From Desulfobacterales bacterium (GTDB lineage: Bacteria > Desulfobacterota > Desulfobacteria > Desulfobacterales > C00003060): DNA of 6,014 nucleotides. The notes beneath the pieces were generated by a model, which did not search any database, was not told the DNA's origin, and worked only from the letters and a program-made list of their open reading frames with translations. Position numbers and translations under genes: made by a program. The stretch spans positions 1 to 6,014 of the forward strand of contig DAOUTV010000123.1 of the NCBI GenBank assembly GCA_030668505.1, read 5' to 3'. This document shows positions 1-5,806 of this stretch, piece after piece. Numbering within the stretch: position 1 is the stretch's first letter; each line of letters opens with the position of its first letter.

Positions 1-2
1 CC

Positions 3-131
3 CTTTACCGGGGATTTCGAGTGAAGAAGGCCATAACTCAAATCCCGTCGGAAACCTCCAAAGCAGCTATTGAATGTCTTCTTTATTGCGTGTTTATAAA
101 TATTATTATATCGGTTATCTTTTATCTATAG
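3..131 (+). pseudogene. C-terminal remnant of a probable IS4-type transposase (partial, runs off window start)
   Basis: An open frame enters from the left edge and ends at TAG (129-131), giving 42 residues. It begins LYRGFR, continues with QIPSETSKAAIECLLYC and ends in a hydrophobic run (VFINIIISVIFYL). The order 'LYR..., basic stretch, IPS, then a Leu/Ile-rich helix' is what I know from the C-termini of IS4-family DDE transposases, where YR is part of the YREK-like region and the chain ends in a hydrophobic helix. The usual RWxIELLFKxLKS block between YR and IPS appears shortened, so the copy may be decayed. The DDE residues would lie outside the window. It could instead be the end of an unrelated membrane protein. 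The identification rests on pattern memory only. Confidence 0.35.
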
Positions 132-132
132 T

Positions 133-150
133 GAAGCCTCCCTGGGCTTC
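133..150 (+). repeat. Short hairpin just after the transposase-like stop
   Basis: GAAGCC (133-138) and GGCTTC (145-150) form a perfect 6-bp inverted repeat with a 6-base loop. An overlapping alternative is CCCTG (140-144) with CAGGG (155-159). There is no T tract directly behind either stem, although AATTTTGTTT follows about 18 bases later, so a terminator is possible but not shown. It may belong to the end of the decayed insertion sequence. Confidence 0.35.
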
Positions 151-180
151 CGCACAGGGCATCCTTAATTTTGTTTCAGG

Positions 181-389
181 ACGGCGGAACTCGCCGAAGC
201 AATAACCCGCCTTCGCCGAAGCTATGGCGGGTCACCACGCCATTTCAGTCGTTCAACCGTTCAGCCGTCGTAGCCGAGGCTACTATGACGAAGTCGGCTC
301 GCAGCCAGTGCTTTGGCGAAGGCGGCTCGTAGCCATGTGGCTACTTCGGCCTCCTGGCGAAGGTGAGTCAACTTTGGGTCTCGTCCCAA
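181..389. repeat. Cluster of short GC-rich hairpin repeats (dispersed-repeat type)
   Basis: This gene-free stretch holds at least five perfect short inverted repeats: CGGCG/CGCCG (182-186/192-196); ACCCGCC/GGCGGGT (205-211/226-232), with CTTCG/CGAAG nested inside; GTAGCC/GGCTAC (270-275/278-283), extended by CGTC/GACG (266-269/287-290) around a 3-base bulge; GTAGCC/GGCTAC again (329-334/339-344); and TTGGG/CCCAA (374-378/385-389). There is also a direct repeat, CGGCTCGCAGCC (295-306) and CGGCTCGTAGCC (323-334), 11 of 12 identical. The words GCCTTCGCC, GAAGCTATGGCGGG and TCGTAGCC resemble dispersed palindromic repeats seen between genes in many bacterial genomes. An 85-codon reading frame (224-481) crosses it but looks accidental. 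The whole 132-465 gap otherwise shows only a weak promoter candidate. Confidence 0.6.
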
Positions 390-399
390 TGGAAAGGCA

Positions 400-429
400 C
401 GGATATTCTCTTATTAAATCGCTTATGAT
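400..429 (+). promoter_or_regulatory. Weak sigma-70-like promoter candidate for the MCE block
   Basis: TATGAT (424-429) matches TATAAT at 5 of 6 positions. The best -35 partner is CGGATA (400-405), only 3 of 6, with 18-base spacing. Transcription would start near 436, giving a leader of about 30 bases before the ATG at 466. It is the best-placed candidate in the gap, but such a match is expected by chance in AT-rich DNA. Confidence 0.22.
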
Positions 430-465
430 TTTAAGGAACCATAAAAACCCAAAGACGTTACTACC

Positions 466-1113
466 ATGGCCTCAGAATTAGTCAGGCTCTCCGATTATAC
501 ACTCGAACCATTTGGCGATGGAAACGGATTGAAAAATATCAATCTCGCTTTGTCAAAGGGCGAGGCATTTTCAATTAGAACAGATTCACCTGATGATGCC
601 CATCTCCTTCTACGGGGTTTGGCAACCCTTGATCCTCCCAAGAGTGGCCAGTTCTTTTACAAAGGGAAGGAACTCGACTTCACAGACTATAGAACTCTCC
701 TTGCCTACAAGAAAAAGGTCGGCTATATTGCACCAGATGCGACCCTGATAACCAACCGTTCTATGCGCGACAATCTGATGCTGATGAGATACTACTTTGA
801 AGATTCAACTTCCATTCCGATGTCCGATCAGGTCATCGAGCTCTGCAAGGTCTTTGAGCTGGAAAAAGGGCTTGATTGCAAACCTCCCGAACTTGATCAC
901 GAGGAAAACAGACTCTTTGTTATTGTACGAGAGCTTTCGAAAAATCCTGAAATTCTTATAGCTGAAAGGCCAAGAGATTTTCTCAGGACAAAGAGCTTCG
1001 AGATCCTGAAAGCGGTTCTAAGGAATGTGATGAAGAAAAATGTTGCCTTTGTATTTTTTTCCATTGATGAAACATTCACAAAGGAATTTTCTAATGGGCA
1101 AATATTGATATAA
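466..1113 (+). CDS. MlaF-like ABC ATPase homologue with all catalytic motifs lost (pseudo-ATPase)
   Basis: The 215-residue protein aligns almost without gaps to the MlaF-type ATPase fold. Expected landmarks are recognisable: LKNINLALSKGE at the first strands, a LLLRGLATLDPPKSG helix (47-61), VGYIAPDATLITNRSMRDNL (85-104) matching the Q-loop region, PPELDHEENR (140-149) at the signature, NPEILIAERP (160-169) at Walker B and VFFSIDE (196-202) at the H-loop. The functional residues are gone: Walker A reads TDSPDDAH (39-46, Lys replaced by Ala45), the Q-loop Gln is Pro90, LSGGQ is LDHEE (143-147), the Walker B Asp-Glu pair is Glu167-Arg168, the D-loop is not recognisable and the switch His is Ile200. 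The C-terminal ~50 residues of MlaF are missing. An in-frame TAA at 442-444 makes ATG 466 the only ATG start; no clear Shine-Dalgarno precedes it. ATP hydrolysis is very unlikely. A scaffold or regulatory role with MlaD is inference. Confidence 0.75.
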   Translation: MASELVRLSDYTLEPFGDGNGLKNINLALSKGEAFSIRTDSPDDAHLLLRGLATLDPPKSGQFFYKGKELDFTDYRTLLAYKKKVGYIAPDATLITNRSMRDNLMLMRYYFEDSTSIPMSDQVIELCKVFELEKGLDCKPPELDHEENRLFVIVRELSKNPEILIAERPRDFLRTKSFEILKAVLRNVMKKNVAFVFFSIDETFTKEFSNGQILI

Positions 1114-1133
1114 AGGAAGCTTAACCTGCCGGA

Positions 1134-1196
1134 TACAGTATCGTTTTGGTAAACGTAGCTTATGCTATGCCTTAGGAAAAAACGGAAATTACTGTA
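1134..1196 (+). other. Foldable intercistronic element between pseudo-ATPase and mlaD
   Basis: TACAGTA (1134-1140) and TACTGTA (1190-1196) form a perfect 7-bp closing stem. Inside lie two adjacent hairpins: CGTTT/AAACG around TGGT (1142-1155) and TAGC/GCTA around TTAT (1156-1167), followed by a mostly single-stranded A-rich segment. The element fills over half of the 116-base gap before mlaD and would be in the shared transcript. It could be an RNA processing or stability element or a leader controlling mlaD. It matches no riboswitch family I recognise, and a chance fold is not excluded. Confidence 0.35.
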
Positions 1197-1229
1197 CTTT
1201 GGAGTAAGAACGGGTCAGAGAAAAAAGTA

Positions 1230-2186
1230 ATGAGAATAAGTTTTGACACAAGAGAAAAAATTGTGGGAGCCTTTATGATCATCATGATGATACTCCTATT
1301 GAGTATTGTTGTAATGATTGGAAGAGGAAAAGACTGGTTCAAAGCATACATTACTTATTATACCGTATTTGATGAGGCATATAACCTCAGCGAGGATGCG
1401 CAAGTAAAGCTTTACAAAGCAGATATAGGCAAAGTGGAAAGCGTCAAGCTTGAGGGTGACAAAGTAAAAGTAGAATTGGCTATTCTGAAAGACTATGCGC
1501 CTCGAATAAAAACGGACTCAGTGGCAACCGTTGAAAGCCCGACCTTAATAGGATCTGAATACGTATCTATAAAACCTGGAACACCCGAGGCGTTGCCCCT
1601 TGCTGAAAAGGCAACCATTCCGTCTCAGTCAAAAAAATCATTGGACGACGTTATGACAGAGTTTGAGGTGGAAAAGACCGCCAAGATGTTTGTAAAAAGC
1701 CTTCAGGCCATCTCAGAAATCGCGGAGCATATGCGGGACCCAGAAGGTCCGCTTTTCGCTTCGCTGGACAGCATGGCTGAAGCAATGGCTAACATAGAAG
1801 CGATGAGCCTTGAAATGAGAAAAGGAAGGGGCACGGTGGGCAAGCTTGTATACTCTGAGGAATTGATTCAACAGATACGTGATAGAATCAGTCATGTTAA
1901 CAGAATCCTTTCAAACATCGAAGAGGCGACCCAAAAGACCCCGGAGATCATGGATAGCCTGAAAGAAAGCACTGAGATGATCAACCAAATACTAGTCAAC
2001 ATAGAGAAAGGGAGCCGAGATGTTCCAACCGTCACAAAATCGACAAGACATGGTATAAGAGAGATCAGAAATGGTGTTGAGGAGATCGACAAGGTCGTGC
2101 AATCTGCTCAGAAGAGTTTTCTTATAAAGGGCAACCTTCCTCCTGAGCCCAAAGGTGAAGATATCGATACAGGATTGAGGAGATGA
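1230..2186 (+). CDS. mlaD: MlaD-family MCE-domain protein (lipid-transport substrate-binding component)
   Basis: The 318-residue protein has the standard layout of MCE proteins of Mla/Mce lipid transporters. A single membrane helix at about 11-31 anchors it in the inner membrane with the rest in the periplasm. The MCE domain spans about 39-117, with YNLSEDAQVKLYKADIGKVE (51-70), where 'V.L...DIGKVE' matches the typical 'V.lrGv.vGkV' strand pair, and ESPTLIGSEYVSIKPG (102-117). A long, mostly helical region follows (about 136-297). It includes GRGTVGKLVYSEEL (199-212), the 'GxGTxGkL..d..L' motif common in MCE substrate-binding proteins, and ends with SFLIKGNLPP (296-305), also typical. MCE domains usually form hexameric rings, and the helices may build a needle or collar. 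No strong ribosome binding site is seen: GGAG at 1201-1204 is too far. The gene follows the pseudo-ATPase and overlaps the TPR gene by four bases. Confidence 0.85.
   Translation: MRISFDTREKIVGAFMIIMMILLLSIVVMIGRGKDWFKAYITYYTVFDEAYNLSEDAQVKLYKADIGKVESVKLEGDKVKVELAILKDYAPRIKTDSVATVESPTLIGSEYVSIKPGTPEALPLAEKATIPSQSKKSLDDVMTEFEVEKTAKMFVKSLQAISEIAEHMRDPEGPLFASLDSMAEAMANIEAMSLEMRKGRGTVGKLVYSEELIQQIRDRISHVNRILSNIEEATQKTPEIMDSLKESTEMINQILVNIEKGSRDVPTVTKSTRHGIREIRNGVEEIDKVVQSAQKSFLIKGNLPPEPKGEDIDTGLRR
2171..2186 (+). promoter_or_regulatory. Stop/start overlap (ATGA) with ribosome binding site
   Basis: The mlaD stop TGA (2184-2186) and the lipoprotein start ATG (2183-2185) share bases as ATGA. AGGA (2171-2174) lies 8 bases upstream of the ATG and GAGG (2177-2180) 2 bases upstream. 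This arrangement favours translational coupling, which would link the amounts of the two proteins. The start is supported because it opens directly into a lipoprotein signal. Confidence 0.7.
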
Positions 2187-3124
2187 AAAAACCGAGCCTG
2201 CTAGTCATCATTGTTCTTTCGCTCCTTCTTTTCGCCTGCGCAACTGGCAAACCTGAAAAACACGTCCCCCGGCATCTGAGCGCAGGCAGCAAGCAAATGA
2301 ATAAGGGGATTGAGTGGTACCAGAAGGGCTGTTACAGAAAATCACTAGAATATTTCTTCAGGGCTTACGAGCTTAACTCTGCATCTGATATATCGGATGG
2401 GGTGGCCATGAGCCTGAATAATATAGGAACCGTTTACAGGATAATTGGTGATTATGATGAAGCTATTCCATTCTTTGATGAAGCCTACACAATATATTCG
2501 GACTTAAATAACCAAAGTGAAGCTGTAAAGGCCCTTTCAAACAAAGCAGCGACTTTCATTTGTATGGAGAAGTTGGACGAGGCAAAGCAAGTCATCGAAG
2601 AGACCCTGCAGATGCTGCCGGCAAAGGGAAACAAGGCATTGCTGATCCCGGTGCTCCAAAACAAGGGGGTTCTCTTGACCAAACAGGGGTCATATGAGGC
2701 CGCAGAAGAAGTGCTTGCCAATTGCCTGGATCAGACTGACAGCCTTGACCCCTTGGGTATGGCTTCATTGCACTTCGCCTTTGGGAATCTGATGCTTAAG
2801 ACCGAAAGGCCGGTCGATGCTATTGCCTCTTTTGAGAAGGCCCTACTCATCGACCGTGAACTTGGTTTTTATAAGGGTATGGCAGACGATCTGCTCTGCA
2901 TGGGCCTTGCTTATACCAGGCTCGGCCAGGACGAAAATGCGGTAAAAAGCTTTAAACGGAGTATCAAGATCTTTGCCCTGATCGACCAGGCCAAAGAAGT
3001 CCATGATACCATGAAACATCTCCGGGAAGCTGCGCAGGGTGCGGGCTTAGATATTTCTGTCACCGAGGCATTTATTGAAAGGTGGCGTCAGGGAAAATTA
3101 TATGAAAGCCCGTGCAGGGATTAG
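2183..3124 (+). CDS. TPR-repeat lipoprotein, probably outer-membrane anchored
   Basis: The 313-residue protein starts with a classical lipoprotein signal: Lys2-Lys3, a hydrophobic core (5-17) and the lipobox LFAC with Cys19 as the lipidation site. Residue +2 is Ala, not Asp, so under the enterobacterial Lol rule it would be sorted to the outer membrane. The mature part is about six tetratricopeptide repeats, near 36-69, 77-110, 117-147, 157-187, 194-227 and 234-268. Typical signatures include NNIGTVYRIIGDYDEAIPFF (79-98), CMGLAYTRLGQDENAVKSF (239-257) and FGNLMLKTERPVDAIASFEK (200-219). Such repeats form a helical scaffold for protein binding and give no enzyme activity. Genes for MCE proteins often sit beside a periplasmic or outer-membrane lipoprotein; this one may fill that place by docking MlaD to the outer membrane, which is inference. 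No gene name is assigned. Confidence 0.82.
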   Translation: MKKPSLLVIIVLSLLLFACATGKPEKHVPRHLSAGSKQMNKGIEWYQKGCYRKSLEYFFRAYELNSASDISDGVAMSLNNIGTVYRIIGDYDEAIPFFDEAYTIYSDLNNQSEAVKALSNKAATFICMEKLDEAKQVIEETLQMLPAKGNKALLIPVLQNKGVLLTKQGSYEAAEEVLANCLDQTDSLDPLGMASLHFAFGNLMLKTERPVDAIASFEKALLIDRELGFYKGMADDLLCMGLAYTRLGQDENAVKSFKRSIKIFALIDQAKEVHDTMKHLREAAQGAGLDISVTEAFIERWRQGKLYESPCRD

Positions 3125-3126
3125 AT

Positions 3127-3147
3127 CGATTTCGGATTGCGGATTCC
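3127..3147 (+). repeat. Heptamer tandem repeat GGATTNC (3 units)
   Basis: CGATTTC, GGATTGC and GGATTCC follow each other without gaps, three copies of a 7-base unit beginning three bases after the lipoprotein stop codon. Together with the decamers behind it, this fills nearly the whole 65-base gap between the two convergent genes, where no hairpin terminator is visible. Confidence 0.5.
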
Positions 3148-3150
3148 CCA

Positions 3151-3179
3151 ACTTTAGTTCACTTTAGTCACTTTAGTTC
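3151..3179 (+). repeat. Decamer tandem repeat ACTTTAGTTC (3 units)
   Basis: ACTTTAGTTC (3151-3160), ACTTTAGTC (3161-3169) and ACTTTAGTTC (3170-3179) form a head-to-tail array with one unit shortened by one base. A fourth, decayed unit (ACTTGC) runs up to the ppsA stop. The same word in the same orientation returns at 5994-6010, on the far side of ppsA, so it is a multi-copy intergenic repeat and not a local accident. Confidence 0.75.
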
Positions 3180-3189
3180 ACTTGCAACT

Positions 3190-5652
3190 TTACGGTGTTA
3201 TACCCAGTTCCTTCTCCTTCTCTGCAATTGCCAGCGTGGTCCTGATCACCGTATCCGGAATGAGGCTAATGGAATCAATGCCACATTCAACTAAGAAGGT
3301 GGCAAATTCCGGAAAATCGCTCGGTGCCTGACCGCAAATCCCTATTTTCTTCCCGCGCCTTTGGGCCACTTGGATAACCTGCCTTACCATGTCCTTTACC
3401 GCTTGGTTCCGTTCGTCAAAAATGTGGGCCACAAGATCAGAGTCCCTATCAAGTCCCAGGGTCAACTGGGTCAGGTCGTTCGAGCCTATTGAAAACCCGT
3501 CGAACACGTCTGCAAATGCATCCGCGCTTATCACGTTGCTCGGAATCTCACACATCACATAAACCTCAAGGCCGTTCTCACCCTGTACCAGGCCAAATTC
3601 CTTCATAGTCTCGATCACACGTCTTCCTTCTTCCGGCGTGCGGCAAAAAGGAATCATTACTTTGATATTTGAAAGACCCATCTCGTTTCTTGCTTTTATT
3701 ATAGCCTTACATTCCAACTCAAAAGCCGGCTTGAATTTCTCATCGTAGTACCGGGAGGCTCCTCGCCACCCTATCATCGGATTACTTTCCACAGGTTCAT
3801 AAAGATGGCCGCCTACCAGCTCCGCATATTCATTGGTCTTGAAATCAGACAGGCGAACTATGACATCATTCGGATAAAAACCTGCTCCAATCCTGCCGAC
3901 CCCTTCAGCCAACTTGCTGACAAAAAACTCCTCCTTGTCCCCAGGATGCGTGGCAGTCATCTCGTCAATTTTCTTCACGATCTCGGCAATTTCAGGATTA
4001 TCCCGGGCCTTTTCCTTCAGCTCATCATAATGGATGAGGGCAAGAGGATGTATCCCTATATGGGAGTTGATGATAAACTCCTCCCTGGCAAGCCCCACGC
4101 CCTCATTTGGGATTTGACTATCCGTGAACGCGTTTTCCGGTATCCCCACGTTCATCATGATCTTTGTTCGAGTACTGGGTATCTTTTCAAGATCCAGCTG
4201 GTCCACCTCAAATTTCAAAATGCCCTCGTAGACGTTTCCGACCTCCCCTTCCGAACAAGAGACTGTAATATCCTGTCCAGTAGAGAGTTTTTTGGAAGCA
4301 TTTTCAGTTCCAATGAGACACGGTATGCCTAGCTCTCGAGATATGATCGCAGCGTGGCAGGTGCGCCCTCCTTTGTCAGTCACAATGGCAGCAGCGATTT
4401 TCATGATCGGCTCCCAGTCCGGGTCGGTCATGGTGGTAACGAGCACTTCACCCGCCTTGAACTCTCCAATATGTTTACTGTCTTTGATTACGTGTGCCAC
4501 TCCCTGACCGATCTTGGCTCCCACTGCCTGCCCGGTAACAAGGACCTTTCCAGTCTCTTTTAGGACATAAGTCTCAAGTATGTTTCCCTTGTTTTGTGAA
4601 TGAACGGTCTCCGGCCTTGCCTGCACGATGAATAGTTTGCCTGTTCCGACATTAACGCCATCCCCGTCCTTGGCCCATTCGATATCCATCGGCCTGAACT
4701 GACCTGCCTTTTCAGAGTAGTGATCCTCTATAATACAGGACCATTTTGAAAGGAGAAGAATCTCATCATCTTCAATTACAAACCTGTTGCGTTCTTCCGA
4801 AGTGGTCTCGATATCCTTCACCGGTTCCTCAGGATCATCCGAATAGATCATCTTGATATGTTTACTCCCCGCCCGTTTCCCAACAATGGGTCTCTTGCCC
4901 TCCTTCAAGGTCGGTTTAAACACGTAATATTCGTCAGGATTTACAGCACCCTTCACCACGTTTTCACCAAGACCATAAGAGCCGGTTATAAAGACAGCAT
5001 CCTTAAAGCCGGTCTCGGTATCAATAGAAAAGACAACGCCTGCACTGGCCGCATCGCTTCTTACCATTTTTTGGACGGCTATGGAGAGGTAGACATCAAA
5101 CTGGCCAAAACCCTTGTCATGACGATAGGAGATAGCACGATTTGTAAAAAGGCTGGCAAAACAGCGCTTGCAGGCATCAATGACAGCATCTTTTCCTCTG
5201 ATGTTGAGGTAGGTCTCCTGCTGGCCGGCAAATGAGGCATCAGGAAGATCTTCTGCTGTTGCTGATGATCGCACAGCCACATCCACACCAGGGCCGTACT
5301 CATCCTCCAACTTTTCATAGCTCCGGCAGATAGCCTCGGTAAGGTCGTCCGGAAACTCGGCATTCCTGATGACACTTCGTGCTTTTTCCCCGCGTTCATA
5401 CAGGTTCTGCATATCATGTGTGTCGAGTCCATCCAGGGCATCCTGAATATCATCTTCGATCCCTGCACTCTTGATCAGATGTTGATAAGCATATGCTGTT
5501 ATGGCAAATCCGCCTGGAATATTGACCCCTTTTGGAATGAGTTGCTGGTACATCTCACCCAGGGAAGCATTCTTGCCGCCAACCAGGGAAACGTCCTCTA
5601 TTCCAATCTCATTAAACCACAAGATTAATGCTTCTTTGTGATCTACCCCCAT
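3190..5652 (-). CDS. ppsA: Phosphoenolpyruvate synthase (pyruvate, water dikinase)
   Basis: The 820-residue protein converts ATP, pyruvate and water to AMP, phosphate and PEP in the cytoplasm, feeding gluconeogenesis. Three domains are in the usual order. The ATP-grasp domain (about 10-350) shows VGGKNASLGEM (24-34), AVRSSATAEDLPDASFAGQQ (126-145) and RPMDIEWAKDG (320-330) before FIVQARPETV (341-350). The swivelling phosphohistidine domain carries GGRTCHAAIISRELGIPCLI (428-447), with catalytic His433. The PEP/pyruvate TIM barrel has NVGIPENAF (501-509), GVGLAREEFIIN (518-529), GWRGASRYY (628-636), SIGSNDLTQL (721-730) and GICGQAPSD (771-779), with the acid/base Cys773. All key residues are present. 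The E. coli enzyme is about 790 residues; part of the excess lies around 311-340. The N-terminus LILWFNEIGIEDVSLVGGKN aligns with known PpsA starts. It is transcribed convergently with the MCE block. Confidence 0.97.
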   Translation of the reverse strand: MGVDHKEALILWFNEIGIEDVSLVGGKNASLGEMYQQLIPKGVNIPGGFAITAYAYQHLIKSAGIEDDIQDALDGLDTHDMQNLYERGEKARSVIRNAEFPDDLTEAICRSYEKLEDEYGPGVDVAVRSSATAEDLPDASFAGQQETYLNIRGKDAVIDACKRCFASLFTNRAISYRHDKGFGQFDVYLSIAVQKMVRSDAASAGVVFSIDTETGFKDAVFITGSYGLGENVVKGAVNPDEYYVFKPTLKEGKRPIVGKRAGSKHIKMIYSDDPEEPVKDIETTSEERNRFVIEDDEILLLSKWSCIIEDHYSEKAGQFRPMDIEWAKDGDGVNVGTGKLFIVQARPETVHSQNKGNILETYVLKETGKVLVTGQAVGAKIGQGVAHVIKDSKHIGEFKAGEVLVTTMTDPDWEPIMKIAAAIVTDKGGRTCHAAIISRELGIPCLIGTENASKKLSTGQDITVSCSEGEVGNVYEGILKFEVDQLDLEKIPSTRTKIMMNVGIPENAFTDSQIPNEGVGLAREEFIINSHIGIHPLALIHYDELKEKARDNPEIAEIVKKIDEMTATHPGDKEEFFVSKLAEGVGRIGAGFYPNDVIVRLSDFKTNEYAELVGGHLYEPVESNPMIGWRGASRYYDEKFKPAFELECKAIIKARNEMGLSNIKVMIPFCRTPEEGRRVIETMKEFGLVQGENGLEVYVMCEIPSNVISADAFADVFDGFSIGSNDLTQLTLGLDRDSDLVAHIFDERNQAVKDMVRQVIQVAQRRGKKIGICGQAPSDFPEFATFLVECGIDSISLIPDTVIRTTLAIAEKEKELGITP

Positions 5653-5659
5653 GTTCCTG

Positions 5660-5666
5660 CCTCCTT
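5660..5666 (-). promoter_or_regulatory. Strong Shine-Dalgarno of ppsA
   Basis: On the minus strand AAGGAGG lies 7 bases before the ATG (5650-5652). This is a near-perfect ribosome binding site, far better than those of the MCE genes, and it fixes the ppsA start. Confidence 0.85.
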
Positions 5667-5693
5667 CTTTTTGTGCCGTAATTTCTCAGCTTT

Positions 5694-5737
5694 GTTGACA
5701 ATCATTTTTAGTATCACTGCAGGGCCTTATTGTCAAC
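5694..5737. promoter_or_regulatory. 9-bp inverted repeat around the ppsA promoter (operator candidate)
   Basis: GTTGACAAT (5694-5702) and ATTGTCAAC (5729-5737) are perfect inverted copies separated by 26 bases. The upstream arm covers the predicted -35 and the other arm lies just past the predicted start of transcription. A third, near-identical half (GTTGACTAT, 8 of 9) stands at 5779-5787. The layout fits a dimeric regulator or a looped repressor. The regulator is not identified, and part of the match simply reflects the TTGACA box. Confidence 0.4.
5708..5736 (-). promoter_or_regulatory. Probable ppsA promoter
   Basis: Read on the minus strand, a perfect -35 box TTGACA (5731-5736) is followed after 17 bases by TACTAA (5708-5713), or after 15 bases by GATACT (5710-5715, 4 of 6 to TATAAT). 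The -10 is imperfect, as often seen in regulated promoters. The leader would be about 50 bases. The -35 box is also half of a 9-bp inverted repeat. Confidence 0.5.
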
Positions 5738-5806
5738 CTATACTCCGAGATCAATCAATATAAAATGCCACCGGATCTGTTGACTATACTATCCCTCAAT
5801 GTTAGG

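Noticed and set aside
93..100. TATAAA box in the AT-rich start of the window as a promoter
   Set aside because: The nearest -35 (TTGAAT, 70-75) is 19 bases away and the area is better explained as the coding end of the transposase-like frame.
224..481. 85-codon open frame ahead of the pseudo-ATPase
   Set aside because: It runs through the hairpin repeat cluster, has a composition dictated by the repeats (many Arg, Gly and Trp), shows no ribosome binding site and overlaps the start of the next gene.
466..1113. Frameshift or sequencing error hiding intact ATPase motifs
   Set aside because: The motif-flanking residues align in one frame on both sides of every lost motif, so a frame change cannot restore them.
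1134..1196. tRNA-like gene (7-bp closing stem, a TGGTA loop and a second hairpin)
   Set aside because: There is no T-arm with a TTCGA-type loop, the anticodon-arm hairpin has only 4 pairs and a 4-base loop, and the total length of 63 is too short.
3127..3179. CRISPR-like array
   Set aside because: The units are 7-10 bases and directly adjacent with no spacers, so these are simple tandem repeats.
3112..3294. 60-codon frame across the convergent gap
   Set aside because: It spans the tandem repeats and antisense ppsA end, with no ribosome binding site or family signature.
3805..4332. 175-codon open frame opposite ppsA
   Set aside because: It lies wholly antisense to conserved PpsA domains, has no recognisable family and arises from codon bias of ppsA. 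The other frames inside ppsA, mlaD, the TPR gene and the pseudo-ATPase were dropped for the same reason.
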